A DNA stretch of 64,000 nt from positions 43,885,454-43,949,453 of the forward strand of contig NC_030389.2 of NCBI RefSeq assembly GCF_001625215.2, written 5' to 3'. The stretch is from Daucus carota subsp. sativus. Taxonomy: Eukaryota; Streptophyta; Magnoliopsida; Apiales; Apiaceae. A model generated the notes under the pieces. It saw only the letters and a list, made by a program, of their open reading frames with translations. It made no database searches and had not been told where the DNA came from. A program made the translations under genes and the position numbers. Positions 10,289 to 22,700 of the stretch are shown here, in pieces. Within the stretch, counting starts at the first letter, position 1. The number at the start of each line of letters is the position of its first letter.

Positions 10289-13200
10289 CTCCCCCTTGGA
10301 TGTCCGTTAAACGAAATAATGTCTCGTTATAGCCTTCTTGGAAAAACCCTGTGGGATAAAAACCAAGCGAAGGAACAAAAATATCTATTTCATAATGTGC
10401 ACGTGATGCTGCCTCGTTAAAAACCTTTCCAGGAAAACCCAGTGGGAAAAACCATGGATAAGGAAAAAAGAGTGCAGTGTGCATTTGCTCCCCCTCATGA
10501 TTATATTAAATAATATCTCTAAGTTGAAGAGCTCCTCTGTTCCAGAACTTCTCAAATATATGTTAAAAGTGCCTTCATTGGGTTGTAGCTATCATAAGCA
10601 GTCAGTGGAGCTTTCATATATATATAGTCGGTGGAGTTCTCATCCTTGTCATGCTACACTGTTTCTCCAGCTTTAGCCATCTTAGATTGCCGAAGTCAAA
10701 ATATTGTGGAAGAAGTTCCTGCAAAAACTCATTTTATACCAAACTCCAATATAATTTAATCAATTTTGATCCACCGTTAATATTAATTGAAATGAGGACT
10801 TTGCTCCTGCAAAATTAACTTAAAAACCTTATGAGATTGATTAGTGGAGATTGAATAAACTCTCAAGATTCACACGCCTTTAGAGCGAGCAATTACTTAG
10901 CAATGAATACTAATCAAAAGCGGAAAACCAACTTTTAATAAATTTATAATTATGTCAAAACGTGTATGATAAAACATGTTGTAGTTTACTTAGATACGGT
11001 ACTTCATTACCGAGAATTTCTTTCAAGTGTTCACAAAAGTTAGTGTACTATCGTGTATTTATAATCCTTGTGGGATTCACATATGACAATATATCATTCA
11101 TCCAAAGAGAAATTCTTCTTCCAATATATACACCAAGAAACATTTTATCACATAATATAACATATAGTATTTTAATCAGGTGCAACTCAATTCAATGTTA
11201 ACTAGAAACACATTCTAGTTTCCATCTGCTCTGGCCAGAGACTTTATGAGTTGTCACCTATAATTTGATATATAATGATAACATGTATTTGTCAAAATAA
11301 TTTTGTGTTGGACTTCTGGTCCGAATCCCTGTTCCATTTGAGAGGGTGTAGTTCTCGAGAGTTTGTTATACTGCTTCTGGCAGTTAAGTTCCTTCTAGGA
11401 TGATTATTGTCAAGTGGGTCGTATAAAACTTAAATCGAACCTTCACATATTGCGGGACTATTTCGCAATCAAATAATCATTTCCACCACAAATACTATTA
11501 CTCTTCATGACCAATGCAAGGTCATCATACAAATATCTGAGTTTCACATAATAATTTATTTATTTTTTGAAACTTCATTTTGTTTTCACAAAAAACTTTC
11601 ATATCCCACTGACTTGACACCTTTAGGTGTGTTAACTGCAGTTTCAAATATTTCTCTATTTTTAAGAGATAATGATTCGTACGGCGCACTATTTTCACAA
11701 TTTTGGGTGTGAGAGGACTACTGGTCCAAATAATTTTTCTTTATAATTGCCTCAGTTATATCCTTTATTCTTTGGCCAATTATATCAATATTTTCTAACA
11801 TATTCTGCTTCATGATCCTCATTGTTATCAATAACCTCAAGTTCTATAAATATCATCGACGTCGATTCGATTTATGGTTCCACTTTATTCTGGACAAGAC
11901 ATAGTATATCGAGATCTCAATAATTTTCATTACTTTTATTTTCTCTAATTTGTCATGTCCATAATCTCTTCCGGAGATCCTTCGATGTCATATCTATAAT
12001 CTCTTCCGGAGATCCTTCAAAAATTATTGATTTCTCAATCCAGCCATCATCAATTATTGCTCCTTTTCACCTTTTTTGGTATAAAATATATATATGGAAC
12101 CAACTTGCCTATCACGCTTCAGGCGTTCTTTAGACATAACAATATCTTGAGGTTGTCCTTCTGCGACATTAATATCATAGGAGCATATGTAGCCGGTGTT
12201 TGTGTCATAGTCACTATTTTTGGTCATCAAAATGAATTATCTTATGAACTTCTGGTTCATATTCTTTATTTTGAGGATCAAGATGAGGCAATGATAATTC
12301 ATTCTTATACTTCTATTTTCACCGGCTATTTATTTTCTCCCCCTGATTTTGAGAAAACAACTCATCAAGTCATAACAAATACATATTGATGATTCCAAAT
12401 GCACTCATATGTAATATATGAATCGATCTTACTAACGTGGTGGAAAATCTATGATGATCAAATAATTTATTTATGATGGGGGGAGATTAATAACAATTGT
12501 TTATATGATGCGAATCGATAAATATGTGATACAAAATACTCAACAATTATTATGGACGAGATAATACTCGTTATGAGATTCACCAGCATTATAAGCATAT
12601 ATTCCAAATAACAAAGCTTGCATACTTCAGGATGCAAGTTGATAATAACTTCGTATATTTTTCACATGTCTCACTATTCAATAATGGGATATTTATAACT
12701 CATGTCATAATTTCATCTATTCATTCTCAAAGATGAAAAATCACAACTATATCTTTGCTGGTGATCAATTTTGCCTTAAATAATACATGTATCACTGAGA
12801 AGAAAAAACTTCTGGTTTACTTCAAAATCTACAGGTCCATATAAAATATTAATTACTATTCGCATCTTTATCATTAAGATGGCTTAGCTAGTCAGGCCAA
12901 ACTATAACCTTATAAGTAAACTTCTGGTTTACTTCAAAATCAATTTCAGTTATGCTTATTATAAATTAGTGGAGAATCTTTCTCCAAATTACTTTTAGTG
13001 CAATGAATTAGACTCAATATTTAAAGGCACTTGATATCTCAATGCGATAATCATATCAAATTTCATTCTTCAATTTTCTTGGGAGAGTATAATTGCATCA
13101 ATTCTATACATGCTCTTCTGGGGTAAAATTTACTTCAGAGAGTAGATAAATATATATGCCCTTCGAGAGCCTTGTGCATGCTCTTCAGGAGCCTTATATA

Positions 13201-15806
13201 TGCTCTTCCGGAGCTTTATACTTTCTCTTCCCGAGTCTTATATTTAGAAAAATTATAATGAGACATCCTATATAATCCTCCCCTTTGGATGACTCATTTT
13301 AGATACGAAGTATTGATACTAGTCATCTTTATATCAATCGAGAGAAATATTTCTTATACACATAATAAGAATATGATTTAAAGTATTTGTAATGTCATGA
13401 CCATTGCTACCATCATGGTTGATATCCTCTGATTTTCTAATACTGTCACATTATGGTACGGTATCATTTGTTGCAATTCATAATCCTTTCATCAATAATT
13501 CAAATTTAGTAAACCACATTTAGTCACGATATCAACTCATGAACTTAACAACCCAAATATTTCATCAATTTCATAATATTGTATCTACGGGATACAATAT
13601 AATATTTATTCTATTATATCCAAATATTATACTATTCTTTATATAGAACCATCCTTCAGGGGTATTATATCATTTAAGATAAACTCATAAATTGAATATT
13701 ATACCACTATATCATTCTTATGGAATGTAATCAAGTGTTTAAACATATTATATATACTATGTTGACATCTTTCATCTTCAGAAATTAAACATATAAAAAA
13801 TGTGTGATAAAAAATAAACTAATTTTATTATATAGAGACAACTTATGGTTGTTATTTCGTGCAACTTCTTGCAATCATATACTCAATCTATTAAAAACAA
13901 CGTCAAATAAGTGTTGTAGATAATACCAACATCATTTAGCTCAAGTGGGATAAAAATCACCTTTAAAAATCTCAAGTTTAAAAATCACAAAGGCACATAA
14001 TGATTTTATCATTTACCAAGATATCATATAAAGATTTCGAAATAACATGTATTTGAAGCATGAATATGTAATATATGTTAATATGTGAGGAGGACAACTT
14101 GATATAAGTGACGTAGTGTGTGTGGTCACCAAACCATCTCATCTAAATCACAAAACATGTTGTTTTTCACTTTCTCAAAACTTTAAGTGATCACATAAAT
14201 TCAATGATTAAATATAGAGACATGCAAGGACCTTTTTAATATATATTAATCGAGGATATATAGACAACGACTAGATATAAAGTCACAAATGATTCACATA
14301 AATAAGAATGATAGAGAATTTTTGCATTCTTCATAAAAATATTAGCTATGCCACTAATTAGTATGCACAATCTGCTTATTATGATAATTAAGCTTAGTAT
14401 CAATTCAAATCTCAATTTGAAGTAGATAATGACTTTAAGGAAATCAACTTTTGGATTAGAGAGATGCATATATGACTTTTAATAATTAGGACAACCTACT
14501 ATCATACTTGATACATTATCAAAAATAATCTCAAAACATATTAATCCAATATCAGAAATCAAAGAGTATCAATTTGCTCTATGATAAAGTCATAGAATTA
14601 TGATAAAGTCAAAACTGACCAGTTTCAAAGAATATCAATTTACTCTATGAAGATCATTTTATCTGGAAATGTATAAAACACGAAAAACGTAGGATATTCC
14701 GAGACCTTTCCAGAATGGTAAGGCTCGTTAAAAACGAACAAGTAATGAATTCAGAAAACAAATATTTGTGGACTGCAAATGCAGAATCAGCTCCTGATTA
14801 TGATAGTATTTTGATATTTAAGACATCGAAATCACAGAATATGATAATGGAATGTAAAGACAAAACGTAGATATCGAAAAGAGGTTTCCAGAATGGTATC
14901 GTTCAATATTTGGACCAATATTCAATTTACTATGAATTTTAGAAGTGACAGCAAATCAACTTGCATCATATAATCAGATTACACAAAATGCAGATTTTGG
15001 CATACTTATAGGCAGATTTTAGAAATACGCGAAAAAGAAAAATTGTAGATGATCAAAAAACCTTTACAACGAGTATAAGCTCAATAAATTCCGATGGACT
15101 AAAACATATACCAATATCATCCACAAAAGTTAAACAAAAGTAAACATAAGCATGATCACTAAAAATATAATATAACATGGAAGATATTAATCATATCCAA
15201 GTAAACAATTTACTATGCCAATATCAAACCAATCAATAATAACAAATATACAGAGAGAGACACAAACATATTAAGATTAAGCAAATATATGTTACTCAAA
15301 CTAGATAGAAAACAATTTACAATACCTACAACCAAAGTCATACCATGCATATGTAAATGTAGATGAATTCACAAACTTACATATATAATATCGTAAATCT
15401 TAACCAATTAAAGTTGTAGAAAATTAATGGACAAATATCTTAAATCTATTAATTCTGACAAACAACAAATTTAGTGTGATTTTTTTTTTTTTTTGAGAAA
15501 TGCAAGATTAACATATAACTCAAATATAGACGTTTATTTAGTATAATATCATAAAATGTAAAGAATAGTGAAAGGAGGCGTACCTTAAAATCTTACATTC
15601 TTGTAAGTTCAAGATCCCTTGCTTCAAGAAAATTCTTTACCCAAATCAATGATAAAAACCTTTACCATCCGAAAGTATAACTCGCTCTTTGCACCAAAAT
15701 AAGTGCTCGTCGATTATCCCATCTCAAATTTTCAAATCATGATCCTTTTGAATATGAGTACACGAATAGCGAATCTTACAACATAGAAACAAAACAGAAT
15801 AGCGAA

Positions 15807-15820
15807 TCGTGCTGATAACG
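15807..15820 (-). promoter_or_regulatory. Primer-binding site matching tRNA-Ile(AAU) anticodon arm
   Basis: The plus-strand 14-mer tcgtgctgataacg directly abuts the 5' LTR. It equals positions 27-40 of plant tRNA-Ile(AAU) as I recall it (TCGTGCTAATAACG), except that G stands for A at position 34. A34 is inosine in the mature tRNA and pairs with C, so the match is functionally perfect. This points to priming by an internal tRNA fragment, as known for Drosophila copia with a half initiator tRNA. A degenerate initiator-Met site is the alternative, but it fits worse (about 8 of 12). Confidence 0.6.
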
Positions 15821-16036
15821 TGTTATGTAATAATATATGTAAAGAGATTGTTGAGAGAGATAGACAAGAGAGAAAGGAGAAGATGTGATTGTATATATCA
15901 TATGTGTTACACACATGTCCTTTATATAAGATTACAAAATCAGTTATAAGTAAACCAAAGGTCTAGTTAGTGAAAAGCCAAAGGTTTGGCTAGTGAAAAG
16001 CCAAAGGACATCCACATAAATATATTATTTATAACA
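15821..16036 (-). repeat. Right (5') LTR of the non-coding element
   Basis: 216 bp, seemingly identical to the left LTR at 10073-10288. It is followed by the CATTC target duplication at 16037-16041. Confidence 0.9.
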
Positions 16037-16041
16037 CATTC

Positions 16042-16703
16042 CCCTCACTCCCCAATCCAATTCCAAACTCCTCTTTCAACCCTCTCCGTAAAATTTCGAT
16101 ATAATTTTCATATTCATAAGCAGTATTTCAAATCTCGTCCAAAATTTATCTCATATTTTATCTGAAATCAATTCCATCTTTCAATAACTTCTAAACACCT
16201 CATAAATTCCTCTTTACCATCCAATTCAAACTCCTTCCTCCATTTCTTTTCGTAAAATTTTCATATTCAGAAACAATATTCATACAAAACTCATCTAATT
16301 CAAACTTCTCTTCGAATCCTTTCTGTAAAATTTTCATATTCAAAAACAATATTCATACAAAACTCGTCCGAAACTTATTCTACATTTCGTTTGATCATAT
16401 TTCATTTAAATTTTCACGAATACATAGTATTCGTTCAAAACTCGTCCGAAACTCAATTATCCGAAATCTTTTATCAAATTATATTACATCCAAATTCCTA
16501 ATAACATATAGAAGTAAATATAAATTTTACATCTCCATTCATATCGGTATTTGTTACTATATCATAATCTTCACATTTATAACAAATTATTAACAATTTA
16601 TATATAACGCTTATAAAGCGTTTTTGAACAACTCGAAATCAATTGTGCTCTAATTAATCGTTCAGAGTCATTCATTCCGTTACTTCAGAATCAGTTTCCG
16701 TGA
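16042..16703 (+). promoter_or_regulatory. VIK upstream region
   Basis: This AT-rich promoter and leader contains loose repeats of the phrase tttcatattcan(a)aacaatattcatac (about 16255-16360) and a possible TATA element in atttatatataacg near 16597. The LTR element now sits about 660 bp before the start codon. No firm transcription start can be assigned. Confidence 0.4.
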
Positions 16704-19700
16704 ATGAGTACAAGTGAAGGCAGCTCCGGCCACTCCGCCGGAGACTTCGCCGCGGTGGCGCCGGAGACGAAGAAGCAGAGCAAGGCGAAAGTGAGCAGAA
16801 CGTCGATGATCCTGTGGCACGCGCATCAAAACGACGTAGTAGCGGTGCGGAAGCTTCTGGAAGAAGATGGAGCACTTGTGAATGCGAGAGATTACGATAG
16901 TCGAACGCCGCTTCACGTTGCTTCGCTTCATGGCTTGATTGATGTCGCCAAGTGTTTGATTGATTTCGGAGCTGATGTGAACTCGTTCGATCGCTGGAAG
17001 AACACGGTAAACGTCGTTTTGACTTTTGACACGTATATTACGACTTCGTTTTGACTTTTGACACGTATTTGAATTTATTTGATGTTAGGGTATCCTTTGC
17101 CACGTATTTGACTCGTAATTGACTTTATTTTGACTTTTAACACGTATATTACTTAAATAAATTGCATAGTTTCTATATATTATTATTTTATTAGCATTGT
17201 TTCGACTTTTAACATGTATGTGATTCTTGTTTGGTGGCATTTTGAATTTTGATACTTATTCGATATACTTTAGTTGCACTTGGTAATTATTTAAGTGGTA
17301 GGAACGAAGGGAGTGTAGTAATAGTGTGTGTTAACTATGAAGTTGTTCGTGCATTATACGTTCTTGTTTGGTTTGGTTACTTTATAGTTGGTTTACGCGG
17401 ATTGACTGAACTTGATGCGGTTGATTACAGCCTCTCGCTGATGCAGAAGGAGCTAAAAAACATAGCATGATTGAGTTATTGAAGTCGCGTGGTGGCCTAT
17501 CGTATGTAAGTTGTCCTGTTGTCGGACTTTAATTTTGGATGGATGAGTTCGTTGTATTTAATGTAGTTGAATACATTTTCGTTAAATTTAATGCGGTTGA
17601 ATACATTTACGGAATGATTTTTGCTCCGCAGGTGTCGAATTGTATGTTGAGTGCTGCAATGTTTTATTATGACGCATATGTTTGTTACTTGTATTCATTG
17701 TGCTATGTGAACTAAATGTTGATGGTTATGCGGGAATGTTTGCAGGGTCAAAGTGGAAGCCATTTCGAGCCAAAGCCTGTTCCGCCTCCTTTACCTAAAA
17801 AATGTGATTGGGAGATCGACCCTACCGAGTTGGATTTCTCGCATTCATCTATCATCGGAAAGGTATCTATTGATGACGATGTATCCTTTTATAAGTATGG
17901 AGTATTTTATATATTTGCATTCTAGCATTTCCACAATCGCTGTAGTTGATTTTTAATTGTTATTTATGGTTACAAGTATTGGCTCTCAACAAAAACTGGT
18001 AAAATAAACTGAAGGAAAATTGTTATACGCATGTATGGGGAATATAAAATTTAGGAGTAAAGCATACTAGTATGTATGAGTAGCTTGTTGTAGACTTGTA
18101 GTGCTGGCAACCTAGTTTAGCACTAGCTTTCACTTTAACTAGTCACTAGTGGATTGATGTCGAGGTCCATATTGTTCACAGTGCAATCCATCTGTCATAT
18201 ATGATTATCAATGTTTCATAAGGGTTATAATAAATGACTGTGTACTCTTTGATTTTAAAGAATTCAGGCCTGATGTCCATACTTTATTAGTTTACAAAGG
18301 CTATACATTCAGCCACCAGTCTGCCTCCACCATAATGTATCTATTACAGTGTAGGACTTATACTATTATGTCAAGTGTAAATCCTGGAATTTTCTATATA
18401 TTTCATCTCTAGATGTATACCATGATTTCATATGTGAGTACTTGAAACATTTGACGGAAGTTATTGTGTATAGAATATAAATTATCTTACCCTGAGCAAT
18501 GGATGAATGCAAAGAATAATTTTTAATAAATACTAACTTCCATTTCAAGTAATACGGAGCAGAGCTCTCTAAATGCATTTTTTACTTTTCAACTTGTGTT
18601 AGGGTTCTTTTGGCGAGATTGTAAAAGCAGGTTGGCGTGGAACACCTGTAGCTGTCAAGCGCATCCTTCCAAGTCTTTCAGACGACAGATTAGTGATGTA
18701 AGCGCACTTCCTTTTATCATCTTTTTACGTCTTAATTATAAAATATAGAATTATAGAATACATTCCTTCAGCTCAAATGTATATGACGCTATAGCTTTGT
18801 ATTAAAAAATACAATAGGCATCTTTTAAGGCCGAGAAAGTATTATAATAAAAAGTGGAATAATAAGTTTCCGTTTGAAGTGGATAAAGTGCTCCACTTCT
18901 TTGCCGAAAATCTTCAATATAATTTATTTGTAGGAAGGTAATGACTATACAAAACTACTTGCATTTTGGTATAATATAAATGTCTGCATCTATGAAAATC
19001 AACTATATGTTTTATAATTAATTCTTATTGTTCTATTCGAATATAAGAGAACAGATGTATCGCGGTAATACAATGTTTCAGTACTTTGAGCTATAGGATG
19101 TGAAATTAAAATTCACTTGCTGTTTGTTGCTGAGTGACTCTGTTTATTGCTAAAGAATGTCTGAATAATATTCACAAACTTTTATGAAGTTTTGCCACCA
19201 GTACATGATTAGTCCTTTTAAGTATTTGCATTCGGATTCATATCTTTTCTTGCATTTGTGTTCATATTTTTTGAATGATGCAGTCAGGATTTCAGGCACG
19301 AGGTGAATTTGCTAGTTAAGCTTCGCCACCCTAATATAGTGCAATTTCTTGGAGCTGTTACTGATCGGAAGCCGTTGATGTTAATTACTGAATATCTACG
19401 AGGGGTAAGTCGAGGCATATGCATTGATGCATGTATTACTTACTATAGTTTAAGTTGTTTCACAGTTGATTAAGACAATCCGAACATGCAACAAAAATCT
19501 TAAACAATTTTGTATCATATGTCATGTTACATTTTTTTCATTAAAACCATTATAGTTTGTATCAAAATTTGTACAAGGCAATAGGCATGTCATAAACTGT
19601 GCCACCCACACTCAAATTGGAGAGTAAATATCTTACAAGATGCCTTTTTCCCTCTACGAACCAAGTTATATTCAGTAGGCCATTCTAAAATTTTGCTCTT

Positions 19701-22700
19701 ATATATGATTATAGGGTGATCTTCATCAGTATCTAAAGGGGAAGGGTGCACTTAGTCCAGCAAGAGCTGTCAGCTTTGCGTTAGACATTGCCAGGTACTC
19801 CAAACTTTTGCGTTTCTACTATATCCTTTCTTTAGGGGCTTTATATGGTGCATGAACATATTCCTCGTTTCGTACTTAAATCATATCATGGAAAAAAGTT
19901 ACATAAAGAAATTGTAGTGGTAGCACAAGCACTCACCCCAGGCTTCTATCCTCTGGCAGGTCCTGATGAGTAGGATTTTAGCTTGGTATTCAGTGAAATA
20001 GTGTATACTATCCGCCCTAGAATAATGGACTACAAAATCTTCTAAACCAAAAAAGAAATGAATTATTTGATTTGTCTACCTCCCCATATGAAGAATGAGA
20101 TGGTCTATGTATTATTTTAGTACAGCATCATATCAGTCTAGTAAAAAAGTATTATATGCTGCACTGCTCAAGTCAGCAGCCAACTTGGTCAACTCCAAAA
20201 CTCGAAATGATTAAAATATGAACATATATAATATGAAAATGGCTACTACACACTGTCCCCTCTGCAATATCGTCGCTCTATATTAACAATTTCCTCCTTG
20301 AAACTGTTGCAGGTTTATACCAACCATCAGTACTAGTAGTATAACTAGGGCTGAACTCTAAAAAAAAAAAAAAGAAGTATAACTAGGGCTAAAATTGAAC
20401 TAGAGTAGTTAAGGCTTGATTTGGGATTCGATTTGACTTTTTGTCAAGCATTCCGGTTCGCTAATAAATAATATCGAATCTGAGATGCCATTTCACACTC
20501 TGGATGTTACTTGCAATGCAAGTGAAAACAAGACAAATCTAATTGCGCTATAATGGCTCATATCTGTCATTAATAGTTCGGATATTTTAAGAGTACTCAT
20601 GTACATTCATACACATTCAATTTGAGTTTAGTAATTTTCTTAAAAAATGTTAAATACAATTATTAAAAATAAATTTTGTTAATTACAGTTAATAATATAT
20701 ATTGTATTATATACTGATAATTTTATAAACTCTGAATGTGTAATATTTATTTTTTATAATGCAATTTATGATTTTAAACTAGAACACATTAAACTTGTAT
20801 TTGATAGTTTTTGTTCTATTCACACTAAATATGGAAAACTCGTGATTAATTTGTCTCCAATAATAGATATTCATGAGAAGTTATAATTTTACTTGGGATA
20901 TACTCGAATTTGGTTGTATTCTTTAAATAAAGATTGATTAGATCTGACTAGGGGTGTACGCGGTTCGGGTTGGGCGGGTTAGCGGAATTTATTGACCCAA
21001 CCCAATTAAATCGGGTTTTCAAAATTTCAACCCAACCCGAACCGTATAAATTTGTCACCCAAACCAATTTGTAGTACTTCGGTTTGGATCGGACATAAAA
21101 TTGAATTTAGTTAAAAAAATATGTAGTAACAAATATTAAACAAATATATTCATAAATTTAATCTCATATTCTCACTCATAAATTTATTCTCATATATATA
21201 TTTAAATAGCAAACAAAAATTAATATATTAAATTTAGAGCACACAAATACAATAAAACTAATTGGATTAGGCTAATATGTGATGAGATGGATAAATTCAA
21301 TATGTTCCCATATTTTTCAATCGGGTTGGGTTGGATCGGTTTATAAAACCCGAAACCCATGTCCAACCCAATTAAATCGGGTTAATACTATTTCAATCCA
21401 ATTACTAATCGGGTTAAAAAATTTCGAATTGGAGCGGCCGAAATATGATCGGTTTGGATCGGGTTGGTCAGTTTCGCCAACCCGTGTACACCCCTAGATC
21501 TGACCATATCTAATCTGTGGTGGTATTTAACTCATTTTAATCCCTTGATACCAACTGTATTTCCTTATTGACCTTTAGAATAAAGCTGAATATCTAATAA
21601 CTGGTTAAAAAAATAGTTTGTTCCATCTGACATCACCTCAAGTTATGTATAGTGATGTGCTAGAAATAATACTTTTAAATCGCAAGCGCACGATCACCGT
21701 TTTAATATTTAAGATTCGATCCACAGAGATTAAAATTATTTTTCGCAAATCTTTATTATTAACCTAGGCGGTTTAGAACAATTAATGATGGAGATGATAT
21801 ATTTTTCAAAACTAATTATGATTATTATAAACTTTAATTGAGAATCTAATCCAATTATTCTTAATTAACCAAAGTTAACCACAACAATTTAATATCAAAA
21901 TCAATTAATCGAGTGATGACACAGCTCGGAAACAAGAGATTGCCAAACAATTTTTTTTTTTTAACCACATCTACTGATCAATCAAACCAACTCAAATAAT
22001 CTAAACTTACTAAATGCAGCTTAATCAAAACCAAACCAACTCAATGATTACAAAACTCGATTAACAGATTTAAAAATTCGAACACAGAGCAATTGAAATC
22101 TAAAACAACCTCAACAGCTCAGAAACAGAGGCTGCAAACTCAGAACATTAAACAGCATCAGAAAAATCAAAACCAACTCGGAACTTTATGTGCTACTCGT
22201 ACAGACAACTAAGCCATGGCAGACTCGGTTATAAAACAGAGCTCACTCGGCAGAAAAACAGCAGATTCTAATAACAGTAATGCAAACTCAGACTAAAACT
22301 CAAAACTCGGTAACGCAACTCAGCAAAACAAGAAACTCAGCTAGCGACTCAGAATCATAAACTCAGCCACAGGAAACTACAGCTCGACACAAACCGACCC
22401 AATTGACTTGACTCAGTATAAACGAATTCAAACAAAAGACACCAGCTGCGAACTCAGTACTGCTAAACTTCGACCAACAGAAATCAAACCCAGAAAACAA
22501 ATGAAGCAACAAAAACGAAGCTAAACAAATGAAGCAACAAAAACGAAGAAACTCGGAGAAACGACTCGGAACTCAGCACAGCCAACCAAACCCAGCAAAA
22601 GCTATGACTCGATTTACTGGACTCAACTGAACTCAGTGCAGCGACTCAACTAAACAGAGTAAAAACAGACTCGGGAAACTTGATTTAGACTCAGCAAACC

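Larger units (their letters stand above)
10073..16036 (-). mobile_element. Young non-coding LTR retrotransposon (copia-like, LARD type)
   Basis: This 5964-bp element is flanked by CATTC duplications and has two 216-bp LTRs (TGTTATG...ATAACA) that I read as identical. A primer-binding site abuts the right LTR (15807-15820), and a purine tract, ccaagggggag when read on the minus strand, abuts the left LTR (10289-10299). The element therefore reads on the minus strand: right LTR is 5', left LTR is 3'. The 5.5-kb interior has no frame over about 120 codons and no convincing gag, protease, RT or integrase. It includes direct repeats of ctcttccggagatccttc (about 11966-12020) and a roughly 22-bp motif repeated four times (about 13155-13244). 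Identical LTRs mean recent insertion; lack of coding means it was mobilised by proteins of another element. Copia affinity is inferred from general layout. Confidence 0.85.

Noticed and set aside
11503-11537. Minus-strand YLYDDLALV, resembling a copia RT active-site motif
   Set aside because: Isolated, with stop codons nearby and no neighbouring RT motifs that I could read; too weak to call coding remains.
16672-16931. Antisense frames over VIK exon 1
   Set aside because: Shadows of a GC-rich coding exon; no family resemblance.
22441-22560. Short direct repeat (aaatgaagcaacaaaaacga, two copies) as a CRISPR-like array
   Set aside because: Only two copies in a plant LTR without regular spacers; ordinary local duplication.
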